From: Trichobilharzia szidati
Taxonomy: Eukaryota > Platyhelminthes > Trematoda > Strigeidida > Schistosomatidae
DNA: 64,000 nucleotides
Direction of reading: 5' to 3'
NCBI GenBank assembly: GCA_944472155.2
Contig: OX235279.1
Coordinates: 148,760,199-148,824,198 of the forward strand
Under the pieces are notes generated by a model, which was not told the DNA's origin, searched no databases, and worked only from the letters and a program-made list of their open reading frames with translations. Position 1 is the first letter of the stretch. Each line of letters starts with the position of its first letter. This document shows positions 24,361 to 36,348 of the stretch, piece after piece. Both the position numbers and the translations under genes were made by a program.

Positions 24361-24671
24361 GTTATTATTCTCATTTTATACTTTCACAGTTTTAACATTA
24401 TTCCTACTGTAAATTTGGACTGATTCATGTGGTTAATTTTATATTTTGAGTAAATGAGATGCAATATTGTGACAAAGGCTGAAAATTCCATGCTGTACTA
24501 TAAGTACTGCATTTAGAATAAAGCAGACCATTGTTATCATTCAATTACAATGTTATGATTTCAGTTGACAATTTTTCGCCAACTATAACACTTTTCTCAG
24601 TTGTTCCAGTAATCTCCGTCTGCATGATGGAATCACTTTTATTGATCAGTGTATATTAATTCACCGGATGA

Positions 24672-24790
24672 CACTGGCCTTAGAGGGAAGGTTAGGCGTG
24701 AAGCTAGCAACCTCATCCGTTATAAACAACATCACTGATACTGAGACTTCAATTCTCTAGCCTGAAGCCCTATGTTCCACTCAGAATACA
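24672..24790 (+). mobile_element. RTE-derived SINE body without tRNA head
   Basis: Reads AGAGGGAAGGTTAGGCGTGA, GCTAGCAACCTCATCC and then CCTGAAGCCCTATGTTCCAC. The first part matches the RTE 5' UTR and the last part the RTE 3' end, with nothing of the coding region between. No tRNA-like head precedes it. It is either a head-deleted SINE or an internally deleted RTE. Confidence 0.75.
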
Positions 24791-26334
24791 AAGAATGAGA
24801 GACGATAACTTGAGAGAAAAAATTTCTTTTAAGATAGTTTGCCTTACAAACAGACATTATTTAAGGAAACTGTAAAATCTGGGAGAATTCCACAAGTGTT
24901 TCGTTTCAGTTAGTGACCACTGAGTAGTTCACATAGTGTCGAACTGATGAATGTAGGGGTAATGTCATCGACACGTTAGCATTGAGTCACTAGGTTCGAG
25001 TTTAATACCATCAGTTTATTTATTTGGTATACAATTCCCCGTTATTCACCGTTTCCTGGACCCTTTTGGAGTATGTACATTTAAAGATTAATTTGTTTAA
25101 AAAGACCTCGTCATAATAAACGAAAGGAAACTGATTTTAACAGTGAAAAATTTGTTATCACAGCTTTGTATACTTCTCTCTGCATACACATTCAATAATT
25201 ACTGAAGCCATCGAATTCCATCTTAACATTCACAAAATTGTGAACACGTTTATTGTATACGTTTCCTACTTATAAAAATGTGTATATTATTAACATTTTA
25301 AACTTTTAAAATATTTAAAAAAGTTTCACACAATGTCTAGAACGGTGTGAATTCAATTTTTACAACACGTAGTTAAAAAACGTAAATTTTCAACTTCAGA
25401 CATTGTCCAACCTCCGTTGTGTAGCTAATCAAAATATGGAGTATTTAGATGACTGATAAAGTTAGATTTGACAACTGAAACTTTTAAAAAATTGTCAGTG
25501 TGGTTGAGTCGTACGTTGAAGGTCCTCCCCTGATGCGGGCATAGATGTGCACTGCTTGAAAGTCCCTGACCAGAACGAAACAGCTACAAACTTCTAATTT
25601 TTTTCCAATGGTTCTCTAACTGATATCTTTTTGCGATTAAATCTTACTTCGAATCAAATAAATTTTATGTAATTAAACTTTAGAATTATCATCTCTGGTC
25701 TAAACATGTATAGGTATGCAGTATTAAATGTTTAATACTAAACGACATAGGTTTGGTTTACACATAAGTGGGTTTTACATTTACTGACCCATGTCAACAG
25801 GATGTATCCACAATATAGAAATGACATACAACTTACCTGACATACAAAACACTAACGAAAGTTTAAAAAAGAAAACCTGCAAGACCATTAACGTTACTTT
25901 AGTGAGTGAATGCAACCTTATGTGTAAATGCGATTGATCAATGTCAACTAAAGTGTAGACCTGTTATTCAGTAGGCTCATCTAATTGCAAAACCACAATG
26001 TAAGAGAAGCTGTCAGTAACACGTTATCTCTTCTGTATTCTATGATGCTAAGTCAGGAAGCGATTACTGAGTGATAAGCAATCTTTTGCTAAATCCTATT
26101 TTCACTCTTACAAACAAATCTAGACTAGAGAGGTTGTGACTATCCTGCAACAGTTTGAGCACCGAATTTGACTCAATTATTACAAAGCTAATATATGCAT
26201 AATCTCAAAGTGTTTTGAAAACGAGTGCAAGATACTCCCTCAATGATATTAGATTGTATGAGGTAATCACCGAGTGGCCTTGAACCTAGGTTTCGTGCTA
26301 GTTGGGACTCGTCAGCTTGAAGGAACTCATTTCT

Positions 26335-28068
26335 TTTTAGTGACCCATGTCAACAGGATATATCCACAATATAGAAATGACATATAACCAAGCCAGCACC
26401 TTTCAACCCATGATGAGTTCCGTTCCTGTATTATCACGTCCTAGGTCGGCTGGCATTCATATTGCCCATGAGAATGTTGATCTCAACATTCGTGATGTTG
26501 TCCATTACTGTTTGTAATTGTCTGTAAAAGTCTTCCTTCTTCTCTTGTTCCACATTGTTTGTAGCACTGTTCGTAGCATTGAACAATTGTTACCTTCCTT
26601 TTTTTAGTTGAATCTTGCTGTCATGATCCTGGATGAAACTGGTTCCCACTGCATTAGGGCTTTGGCTGCCACTGGTGACATCATGATAGCCACTCTCTCA
26701 GTGTGTTGGTGGTTGTCGCCTTGGTGACCAGAGTGGAGTAGATTATTGGCTCTCCCTTGAGCAATTTTGTCAATCCACCTCCGTTCCAGCTGCTTTCGAA
26801 GATACCCAGTACTTCTAAGCCGTACCTGGGCAGCCTTCCCAGCCAGCCTCTTAAATTGCACGGACATTCCACGTACCCATTCTTGCTCATGCTTTCATCG
26901 AGAGAAAACATTTCGGCTGACTGGATTCTCGAAGGCGGGGTTCCACCAGCCGGCTGTGTCATTTCGCCTCTGCGATTCAAACGAAGGATAGGATTTTAAT
27001 TTGAAGCTTTTTTATTTGTAATATATTTTCTGTGCGTTGATGTTTCTTAAGCGGTTTGAAATATTGAGTGGTGCGGGGTTGCTAGCTCCACACACAACCC
27101 TCCGTCTTTACCCGGGCTTGGTACCGGCTAGAATAGCGAGCTAGTTAACCAGGCGAGGTTCAGAATTCACATATGTGGCTCAAATTACCGTATATGCAAA
27201 CTTTATACATTCATTACTAAATAATTAAAAATTTATTCGTGTCATGATTAATACCAGTACTACTACTCATGAAAATATCCAAAGGTAGGAGATACAAGCA
27301 AACGTCATAGTCATCCGTATAACAGCTAGGGATCAATGTATTCTGAAATATTGAATCAAACCGGTTAACACCATTCACGTGAAATCACTGGCCGAAATAG
27401 TTCAGTCTAAACGGAGAGTGATAATTTCACATCACCTGATATCAAGATCATCTGTGGTGTTGGCGAACTTTTGCAGCTTAAACAAACAAACTAGAATATT
27501 GGTGTATGCAACCAACCATGTTCGAAATAGAAAAGAGAAAGTACAGCCTGAATTTTAGTCTCAGTCATTATCAATCAACTAAGCGAAGATTTTAATTTGT
27601 TCAACTATAATATCACCGACTAACTCAATGCTAAAATGACGTGTGCACTGACCAACTGTTATGAATAGTAGAAGTATTAAGTTCAGTTATTCACAGAGGT
27701 AAAAGTATATATCACCAACCTTCAGGAAGATGACAATTATTTAAAACAATCTGACCACGTCTAGAAAATTGGAAGAAGATTTTATCAGAGTGTATCGCTG
27801 TCTGAGTCATAGCTCCTTCAACAGAATTCCTCAGATTGTATGAGAGGACTTTTCAAAAATACCTGAGTAATTATTCAGAAGTACCTGCAGCTTAGACAAT
27901 GAAATATTGAGGGAGTATTTGATTGGACACTAGTAACTAGTGTGATGTGTCTAGTCCAATCAAAGTATCAAATACAGTCCTACAGGAGGTCAGTCAGGAA
28001 CCCGAATACCTCAGTGGTAAAGTTTCTGACTTCAGCACTGGGTGATGCGGGTTCGAGTATGAAGAAGT
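26335..28068. other. Spacer at the centre of the large palindrome
   Basis: It contains, in order, a 47-bp repeat of arm sequence (26341-26387, copy of 25784-25831), an RTE fragment (26395-27163) and a unit also found at 47.4-48.6 kb. The spacer is not symmetrical: the right arm runs smoothly into the repeat unit, whereas the left arm stops abruptly at about 26334. This suggests the junction was made on the left side. Confidence 0.75.
26395..27163 (-). mobile_element. RTE fragment retaining the 5' end, 3' part missing
   Basis: The minus strand begins with the RTE 5' terminus (GAACCTCGCCTGG..., then TACCAAGCCCGG) and runs through the 5' UTR into the start of the endonuclease (a LRSTGYLRKQLERRW-like decayed frame, with ALMQWEPVSSRIMTARFN preserved). 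It stops at the position matching about 43335 of the full element. Keeping the 5' end and losing the 3' end is the reverse of normal truncation. Frameshifts make it non-coding. Confidence 0.8.
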
Positions 28069-28322
28069 GAAATGAGTTCCTTCAAGCTGACGAGTGCCAA
28101 CTAGCACGAAACCTAGGTTCAAGGCCACTCGGTGATTACCTCATACAATCTAATATCATTGAGGGAGTATCTTGTACTCGTTTTCAAAACACTCTGAGAT
28201 TATGCATATATTAGCTTTGTAATAATTGAGTCAAATTCGGTGCTCAAACTGTTGCAGGATACTCACAACCTCTCTAGTCTAGATTTGTTTGTAAGAGTGA
28301 AAATAGGATTTAGCAAAAGATT
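27203..28322 (-). repeat. 1.1-kb dispersed repeat with a tRNA-like motif
   Basis: The reverse complement recurs at 47432-48575 at roughly 90% identity by eye. Near 28005-28060 it holds a tRNA-like stretch (box A-like CCTCAGTGGTAAAG, box B-like GGGTTCGAGTAT). The part at 28069-28322 also belongs to the palindrome's right arm and is mirrored at about 26090-26334. No protein is encoded. Confidence 0.75.
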
Positions 28323-29610
28323 GCTTATCACTCAGTAATCGCTTCCTGACTTAGCATCATAGAATACAGAAGAGATATACGTGTTACTGACAGCTTCTCT
28401 TACATTGTGGTTTTGCAATTAGATGAGCCTACTGAATAACAGGTCTACACTTTAGTTGACATTGATCAATCGCATTTACACATAAGGTTGCATTCACTCA
28501 CTAAAGTAACGTTAATGGTCTTGCAGGTTTTCTTTTTTAAACTTTCGTTAGTGTTTTGTATGTCAGGTAAGTTGTATGTCATTTCTATATTGTGGATACA
28601 TCCTGTTGACATGGGTCAGTAAATGTAAAACCCACTTATATGTAAACCAAACCTATGTCGTCTAGTATTAAACATTTAATACTGCATACCTGTACATGTT
28701 TAGACCAGAGATGATAATTCTAAAGTTTAATTACATAAAATTTATTTGATTCGAAGTAAGATTTAATCGCAAAAAGATATCAGTTAGAGAACCGTTGGAA
28801 AATAATTAGAAGTGTGTAGCTGTTTCGTTCTGGTCAGGGACTTTCCAGCAGTGCACATCTATGCCCGCATCAGGGGAGGACCTTCAACGTACGACTCAAC
28901 CACACTGACAATATTTTAAAAGTTGCAGTTGTCAAATCTAACTTTATCAGTCATCTAAATACTCCATATTTTGATTAGCTACACAACGGAGGTTGGACAA
29001 TGTCTGAAGTTGAAAATTTACGTTTTTTAACTACGTGTTGTAAAAATTGAATTCACACCGTTCTAGACATTGTGTGAAACTTTTTTCAAATATTTTAAAA
29101 GTTTAAAAAGTTAATAATATACACATTTTTATAAGTAGGAAACGTATACAATAAACGTGTTCACAATTTTGTGAATGTTAAGATGGAATTCGATGGCTTC
29201 AGTAATTATTGAATGTGTATGCAGAGAGAAGTATACAATGCTGTGATAACAAATTTTTCACTGTTAAAATCAGTTTCCTTTCGTTTATTATGACGAGGTC
29301 TTTTTAAACAAATTAATCTTTAATGTACATACTTCAAAAGGGTCCAGGAAACGGTGAATAATGGGGAGTTGTATTCCAAAATTAATAAACTGATGGTATT
29401 AAACTTGAACCTAGTGACTCAATGCTAACGTGTTGATGACATTACCCCTACATTCATCAGTTCGACACTATGTGAACTACTCAGTGGTCATTAACCGAAA
29501 CGAAACACTTGTCGAATTCTCCCAGATTTTACAGTTTCCTTAAATAATGTCTGTTTGTAAGGCAAACTATCTTAAAAGAAATTTTTTCTCTCAAGTTATC
29601 GTCTATCATT

Positions 29611-29730
29611 CCTTGTATTCTGAGTGAAACATAGGGCTTCAGCCTAGAGCATTGAAGTCTCAGTAGCAGTGGTGTTGTTTATAACGGATGAGGTTGCTAG
29701 CTTCACGCCTAACCTTCCCTCTAAGACCAG
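29611..29730 (-). mobile_element. RTE-derived SINE body, mirror of 24672-24790
   Basis: On the minus strand it reads AGAGGGAAGGTTAGGCGTGA through GAAGCCCTATGTTTCACTC. It is part of the palindrome arm rather than an independent insertion, because the flanks are mirrored as well. Confidence 0.75.
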
Positions 29731-30364
29731 TGTCATCCGGTGAATTAATATTCACTGATCAATAAAAGTGATTCCATCATGCAGACGGAGATTACTGGAA
29801 CAAATGAGAAAATTGTTGTTGTACTTATAGTACAGCATGGAATTTTCAGCCTTTGTCACAATATTGCATCTCATTTACTCAAAATATAAAATTAACCACA
29901 GGAATCAGTCCACATTTACAGTAGGAATAATGTTAAAAGTGTGAAAGTATAAAATGAGAAGAAAAGTTATAATAATAATAGTATTAATGGTAATAATAAC
30001 AGTGGGTTTGGTTCAAACAATATTGTCGATACAGTTTTGAAACTTTCAGTGCTCTCTTGACATAGCATGGTGGGAGGAAAAACAAAAAATAACAATTATT
30101 GCAGAGCTGAAATGATGTTTATACTTATGATGAAATAAACAACAAGAAAGTGAGAGGATTATAAATATAAGAAGAAGAATAATAGTAAAGCTTGGTGGGA
30201 TAAGGATGGATAAAATGGTTTATTTACTAGTGAAGAGAAAGTCAGTTGGTTCGTCCCTGACACTATTTTAATCGGATAGAATACATTCCAGATATGGTAT
30301 CGTGGAATTCTCATACTTAGACGTGCGCTCATGAAGTCTTCTGAAATGACTACTTGTGTTACCT

Positions 30365-30905
30365 GAGGAGACTCAAGGTTAAAGCTGCCGGTAAAGCGGA
30401 TGCTCACAGTCTGACAAAATCCCTCTAGCAAATTCCTTGCATGAAATCAAGTGCCTATCATTGACGATTTCAAAGATATGGCCCAATGGGATACAACTCG
30501 CCCTACTGACAGTTTTCCGAGTTCTACGAAGTATAATATAGTTTCTTTTTAAGCAGTCCAGGGGAGAATAAGGGTGAAGAGTAATGAAGAATAGGTTTGG
30601 TTGAGTTATGTCTGAGTGCCTTAACTTCCTAATGTAAAATGTCAGACGGAATATCTTTGTTGGAAATAGCTAAAACTTGGAAAGACCAGGATAGATCAGA
30701 AGAAAGCTTTAGTCCAAGATCCTTGATGTCTGACTTGATTTCTATAAGAGTATCATCAGTTTGATAACGGCCATGAAAATAAACAGCTCCACTTTACTTT
30801 CTTTTACATTGAGAACTGAAACTAACAGTCTGACATTTGGAAGGATTTAGTTTTAGCCCATTAGACAAAGACCATTTACTGACTCCTGATAGAAAGCTAT
30901 TCATC
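30365..30905 (-). pseudogene. Non-LTR reverse transcriptase fragment, mirror copy
   Basis: Minus-strand counterpart of 23345-23925. It keeps SLSNGLKLNPSKCQ, LGLKLSSDLSWSFQ, LFSPGLLKKNYIIL and a better preserved end (CKEFARGILSDCEHPLYRQL). A stop within QCKRK*SGAVY and indels disrupt the frame. Confidence 0.75.
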
Positions 30906-33224
30906 TCAGCACAGATTCCATGAAATTTCAGTTTTTGTGAAAAAGAAATTAGAAACAAATTAGAGTAAATGGATTAGTCCAACTTTCGAAACACGCCTTC
31001 AGATGTGAAGTTGCACCATGGTTTCCATTGGAAACCCAAAATACTCAAGTCACAAGATGTGGTGTGCTGTATGGCATAAATGGAAACCACGATAACCAAC
31101 AATATGTCATGACAGTGATTACTACCAAATGTTATGAGTATTTGGGAACCATTCACCCCAAACACTTTAGCTTGTTAGCCAGGTCGAAGTGATGCAAACA
31201 CTGAAAACCACTTCACTCATTATCGGTGATTCCCGGATGGACTCAGCTCAAAGAGCTAAATCAGTTCATGTGAATTTTATCTGACTACCAAGTACTAACA
31301 GTTGTCTCGAGTGCCTTCCAAATACTCATTTCGATCAGTAGTACATGTCATCATGGTATAATTTCGTCATTAAACCGATTAGCCTGAAATCTTTGGAGAT
31401 TGTTTCAAATATACTGTGCATAACTCTGAAGTGGTTATCTTCATTGATGAATATTTATCATTATTTTTCCCGTCATACCGTTTGGTTGAATTCTCTGACA
31501 TTTCCAAATAAAACGAAGATCTGACTCGACGTTACAAGTGATTGCAGCGGAAAAACTGTCTGAAAAATTGCGCCTCAACGATCTAATCCCGATATTTATA
31601 CTTATTTGTGTGTTTCAACTAACTTTGTAATTATTATCCGTTTTTCTCCTAGACTGTATATCACTATTTTGACATTTGCATATCGCATGTTGATTGGATC
31701 CATATTATTTGTCTTTGTCCCTGCATAATCTCTCGTGTTATTGCTTCTTTTTGTAGTTGTTCGTACACTGATGCGTTGTGCGATGTGATTTTGTTTGAGT
31801 GAATGAACATCACTATTACTTTAGATTACCCATGGGAAGTGTTGGTGTGTGATTGTTGTTGACAGAGTTTCTGATTCTACCTTTCAAGGAATAGTTTACT
31901 TGATTTGAAGTGTTCATTTTATAATTTGACTTCACTGTGTAGCTGCTTGATGGCATCATTTAGATAAGTTTTAGCTTTTAATGTTATTAATGTTGTTGAA
32001 TAGAACCGCAAATAAATTCCAATCACAAATAATCATCATCTTGTTGTCTTTGGAGCGTTTGGCGACTATGCGTTTCTCAAGAATGTTTCAAACGGCTGTT
32101 CAGTAGGACGCAAGGATCAGTTCTACGAGTTAAGACCACAATGGGTCAGTTTCAGTCACTACAGTGACAATGATACTCAAACACCTAACATTGCTTCAAA
32201 GAACGGAATGGTGACATATCTTCCAATTTGATGATCATGTTGAGAAATCTATGGACAGAATTAGGTCATTACTAATTTGAAATTCACGAAATAAGCAACT
32301 CTGTTTCCCATTTCAGAAATGTCAGTGCTGGTTCGAAAATAAATAAATCCATGACCAGTAAGTCAACTGGTTAAATGCGTTGGCTGCTTCATTTCCCTAG
32401 AAATCTAATCAGTCAGTCAGGGTACTTTTTTGGGTGACAGATAAAAACCTAGATGGCTTTACGCCAGTCTAGCCTGTGTTGTAAGCCGAAAATAATCATA
32501 AGTAAAAACACATCGTATTTCGGCTGTAATGAGCAAAAATGTCTCTGTCTAATTCGATTATAAATCATGCTTGTTAGAATTGAGGAACTTGTGAATGTTC
32601 ACGATATTTGAACACTGCACACAAGGATAACCTCCTTCGTGTACAGTGAAATGGCTAAATGATCAGTGGAAAAGCTAAGTGTAGGATACTGAGAATGCGT
32701 TGCAATCCGTTTGATAAATGTCTCAAACTTTTCGACGGGTGAGTCTGCAGCATATTTGATGCATCACAAAATGCCGTCTACTGTAATCAGTCATGTTAAC
32801 TGTATCAGGATTGAAATACAAAGAAATTCAAGTTGTTTACGGTAAGACAAGGCAAACAGTACGTTTGTTTTAAGAGCATCCACTCGAATGTGTGTTTTTA
32901 TAATGAGGTTTTCAAAATAACTCATGATATTTATGTGTGTTATATGAACACATTGACAACTTTTTCTACTACTGTCCCTCGAACGGTTATCGCACAGACT
33001 GATGTACCGTAAGGCTAGCTCAAGTGAGTCTTGATGTATATAACAGAGAAGATTTGCAGCTCAGGTGGATGATTCTGACGTGGTTGTGTTCTTGATATCT
33101 ATCAAATCCAAAACAAACTTTTGAAAGCTCCAACTAATACACATCTTTTACACTTGTTTTTAGTAGGGAGAGTGGAAACATATTCAGTTTTCAAGTATTG
33201 GTTTGGAGAGATTTGACTGGGTAC

Positions 33225-33555
33225 AAGTTTGATCGCTAGTTGACATCATTCAGAGGACCATCGGAAAATCTGGTAGTACTGGATAGCTATCTCGTCCTAG
33301 TTTGGCACTCTCCATCAGTACGCACCCATTGGGGTTCAAATCCAGGACCTATCAGTTACAAGGTGAACTCGTAGATCCTTCGACCACTGTGACCCAGTCC
33401 AATAGCCCATGAATTCCAACTTCTGCCGGAAGGTCCTAGGTTGGGACCCCCAGTGGTTGCGTACTGATGGAGAGTTCGAAACTAGGACAAAACAGCTGCC
33501 TCAGTACTCCCAGGTTTTCCAGTGGTTCTCTGACTGGTGTCAACTGGTGATCAGA
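33225..33555. mobile_element. tRNA-like/hammerhead-like fold-back repeat, copy in right arm
   Basis: Mirror of 20721-21030. Both ends carry the hammerhead-like segment in opposite orientations: CTCGTCCTAGTTTGGCACTC at the left and CTGATGGAGAGTTCGAAAC with AGGACAAAACAGCTG at the right. Between them are two tRNA-like stretches in inverse orientation. Confidence 0.7.
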
Positions 33556-33929
33556 TTCATTTTTATCATGACGTCTAAAGAAAATGTCTTTGTATATATA
33601 CACATATATGTTCTCGCAACTGCTGATAAACTTGTAGGTACAGTATGAAGCAGAATCCATAGAATTTCATTTGCATCGTAAGCACAGATGTCGAAATTTG
33701 ATTTGAGGTAAGGACAAGGGATATGACATAGAATGTGTGTTCGATGACCGACCGAAGCCTTTGAGCCGCCAATCGCATGGTCTGATTACCCTTGAAGATC
33801 GTCTTCTTTGGTATGGAAGCTATCTTTTCAAAGGATAGTTTCTGTTGGTTGTGACAAATAACGATGTTTTTGGGACATCAATTTGCCCAATATCGATATA
33901 TCCGCATCATAGTTCATCAGTTGATGTAT

Positions 33930-35150
33930 TACTGGTGCAAAGTTTACAGGCCCTTGGGAACAGACATTTCACTAAGTAAAGCTTGGACTGGATAGGAGCA
34001 GAACTGCTGAAATGCTTTCCCTTGAAAACTGAATCGGATATTTTCTATAGAAGTCATTTTTAAAATTGCTTCCATTCTATTCCTTGTGATACTGTCGTAG
34101 ATGAAAGCAATAGCCGCGTGAAGTGGAACATTGGTAAGGAAAGATTCTATGTCAACTTAGCCCTTAACTTTTTTTACTGGTGAAATTGTTGACAATATTT
34201 AATGAACTTTTAATGGAGTGTTTTGATCAGGGATCTCTTACGGGTATAGGCAACTCCGTTACCCATCAGTCAATTTCATTATATGAAGAATTCGATATAT
34301 CTAGGATGAGTCCTTAATAGATTTCCAGGATTATGAATTTTCGAAAGTCCAAACAACTGTGGTGTATGTGATGCGAAAGATTTAGGCTTTTCATTCAGCG
34401 TTTCATTTATACAAATTATGCATTAAGAACATCTAAAGCTGACGATTAGTCTGCTTTTGAACCAACAAAACACTACCTGCAGCACTGTCTGTTTAAAATT
34501 TGGGTTGATCCTTTAGAATTTCATACATTTTATCTTGATAACCAGATGTATTCATGATGACGACACCTTCTCCTTTGTCACGTTTCAGAACAATCAGATT
34601 ATCTTTTTCTGTTAATTCTCTCAGAATTGTGTAATATTCTCTAGTTAAATCGTTTTTCTGATGTATTGAGTCATTTAAAAATCGATAATGAGAAATATCA
34701 ACCAGTTTAGCTTTAAACCTGTCCAGATAGTCTTTTTATAGACGGAGTTAGTTCTAAGACTTGTTCATGCTGATTTTCCTGCACTTCCATTTTGTTTGTT
34801 TTTAAAGAAATAGTTTTGTATTTTAGCCTACTGGTCAGAGCCTCCAACTGGAGTTGCGACAGAATACAAGACGATAAATAGTTATATGTCCGTTGATATC
34901 TTCACGAAATTCCAAGGTGTATTCTGTATGCTTTAGTGATTTCGATAACTTTTGTACCACGAAAATGAAGTCTTTCGAATTTTATCTCACTATAAAATGC
35001 AGTGAATTTAATTCGACAATATAAAGGTAGATCATCCAAGACCTTGATTAGTCTGTGATATATTTCGACAAATTTCAGAAGTTTGTCATAAAGATGGCAG
35101 AGTTTGATAATGAAGATTTTGATTTATTTCGACGCAGAGCTTTGTGAAAA
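33930..35150 (-). pseudogene. Penelope-like reverse transcriptase remnant
   Basis: Minus-strand translation in shifting frames gives KDNLIVLKRDKGEGVVIMN, YQDKMYEILKDQPKF, then LFGLSKIHNPGN and DIESFLTNVPLHAAI. These resemble the order of conserved N-terminal RT motifs in Penelope-like elements (KADKGN..., YGLPKIHKP, D.xSLFTNVP). Further upstream, FVEIYHRLIKVLDDLPLY may belong to the N-terminal region. Several stops and frameshifts break it, and I could not find the YxDD box. The element is dead. Family assignment is by motif memory only. Confidence 0.55.
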
Positions 35151-36097
35151 GACATTGAATAATGTTTAGATTTTAAGCACTGTCATAAGACTGAAGTCGT
35201 TCACGTAGAGTGACAGTTTAACATTTCAGAAGACCATTCAAAGGTCTTACATTATCTCTAAGGTGTCTTCGCTTTGAAAAAAACTGAAACACTTAATCCC
35301 TTTGATATGTCTAAATAAGAAATCAAGAAGATAGACATTATTGTCCGTCATCCTAGTTTTAAAGCAGTTGTAGAAAAACCACGTTAATATATTATCTTTC
35401 GATATTTGTCTTTTTAATGCCTTATTCAAAATTTCAGCCAAGAACTAAAAGCTGTTACACATGAGAGGAGTTTCGTTTGTCTGAAGATTCAAGGGGATGG
35501 CAGTCCTGACGCTTAAAACAATGGATGGTTTGGTGTTTCAGTGGGAGCATTTAACTAAAATGCAAGTATATCCCCCTGAAGAGCCCCTAAGGAGTTTACT
35601 GACTACTATATGCTAAAATTAATGGATTCAGAATTGTACAGCCTGAAGAAGAATTTACTGAAAACAGTTGTTTGCTCTAATTCTTCTTGCTTTGCATAAA
35701 TCACTTAGTTGTCTAAAGTCCTAGATAACTCAGAATAGGATTTCTGAATTCCACTTTTAGCTAACATCAGGGAAATGACCTGAAGTATACATTAACATCC
35801 AAAATGTTTTACAGAAAACTCATCTTAAAAAAAATTTGCAGTTTTCATTTTAAGAATATTCGCCTAACAACATTACTTCACCAGCTGTTATATGACTTTA
35901 CACTTCACATGTACTTCCTTCTAACCAACTGACACATACTTACTTCTTATACTTAGCACAGTCAGTACATAGGTGGAAATTCTCTTTAAACAACAGAATT
36001 ATGATTGAAGAGATGACTTTAGCTTCTTTGTTTACTATCAACAATGAATCCAGTAACATCACTTACTGTATTAAAAGTGACCTAATACCCAACGAGT
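35151..36097. other. Unassigned DNA
   Basis: May contain further 5' sequence of the Penelope-like remnant (a 64-codon minus ORF at 35247-35441 with no clear motif). No other structure seen. Confidence 0.35.
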
Positions 36098-36108
36098 AAT
36101 ACACTCTT

Positions 36109-36337
36109 GTGCGTCGGTGGTATAGCGGTTAGGACGCTCGCCGACCATGCACATGGTCCGGGGTTCGATCCACGGCCGACGCACTCCTTTACCTCACTCA
36201 GCCAGAAATAATGCTGGTGAAGAGGAAAGGTTGGGCATGAGGCTAGCAACCCTATCCTGTAAAATAAAAACTGCCACAGGAACTTCAAGCCACTAGCTTG
36301 AAGCCCTATGTTCCACTGGGGAACGTGAAGGAAAAAA
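36109..36337 (+). mobile_element. Complete tRNA-headed SINE, sense
   Basis: The head has a 7-bp acceptor-like pairing (GCGTCGG with CCGACGC), a perfect A-box consensus (TGGTATAGCGG) and a near-consensus B box (GGTTCGATCCA). The body (GAGGAAAGGTTGGGCATGAG, CTAGCAACCC) matches the RTE 5' UTR. The tail (TTGAAGCCCTATGTTCCACT) matches the RTE 3' end and runs into an A tract. The direct repeat AATACACTCTT flanks it (36098-36108 and 36338-36348). It has the parts needed for Pol III transcription and RTE-driven insertion. Confidence 0.9.
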
Positions 36338-36348
36338 AATACACTCTT

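Larger units (their letters stand above)
20340..26334. repeat. Left arm of a ~14-kb imperfect palindrome
   Basis: The sequence is the reverse complement of 28069-33930 with scattered substitutions and indels. Anchor pairs include 20699 with 33575, a LINE RT fragment near 23.4-23.9 kb with its mirror near 30.4-30.9 kb, and AGGAACTCAT at 26321 with its complement at 28072. In stretches compared by eye, identity ranges from about 89% (near 22.2 kb) to about 98% (near 25.1 kb). The outer boundary is approximate. The arm holds mobile-element pieces annotated separately and otherwise unassigned DNA with no host gene. Confidence 0.9.
28069..33930. repeat. Right arm of the ~14-kb imperfect palindrome
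   Basis: Inverse copy of 20340-26334. It carries the same mobile pieces in mirror order: RTE-derived body, LINE RT fragment and fold-back repeat. Numerous indels relative to the left arm (net about 130 bp between inner and outer anchors) show that the arms have evolved separately. The outer edge runs into Penelope-like sequence, of which the left arm keeps only a trace. Confidence 0.9.

Noticed and set aside
20340..33930. Palindrome as a pure assembly artefact
   Set aside because: Arms differ by many substitutions and indels and the centre is asymmetric, so a simple fold-back of one molecule does not explain it. Not fully excluded without reads.
36109..36182. Functional tRNA gene (also at 54068 and in antisense at 670-742, 2755-2832, 14120-14198)
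   Set aside because: The folds are tRNA-like with A and B boxes, but the anticodon arm is irregular and each is joined to an RTE-derived body or is a fragment of one. They are SINE heads.
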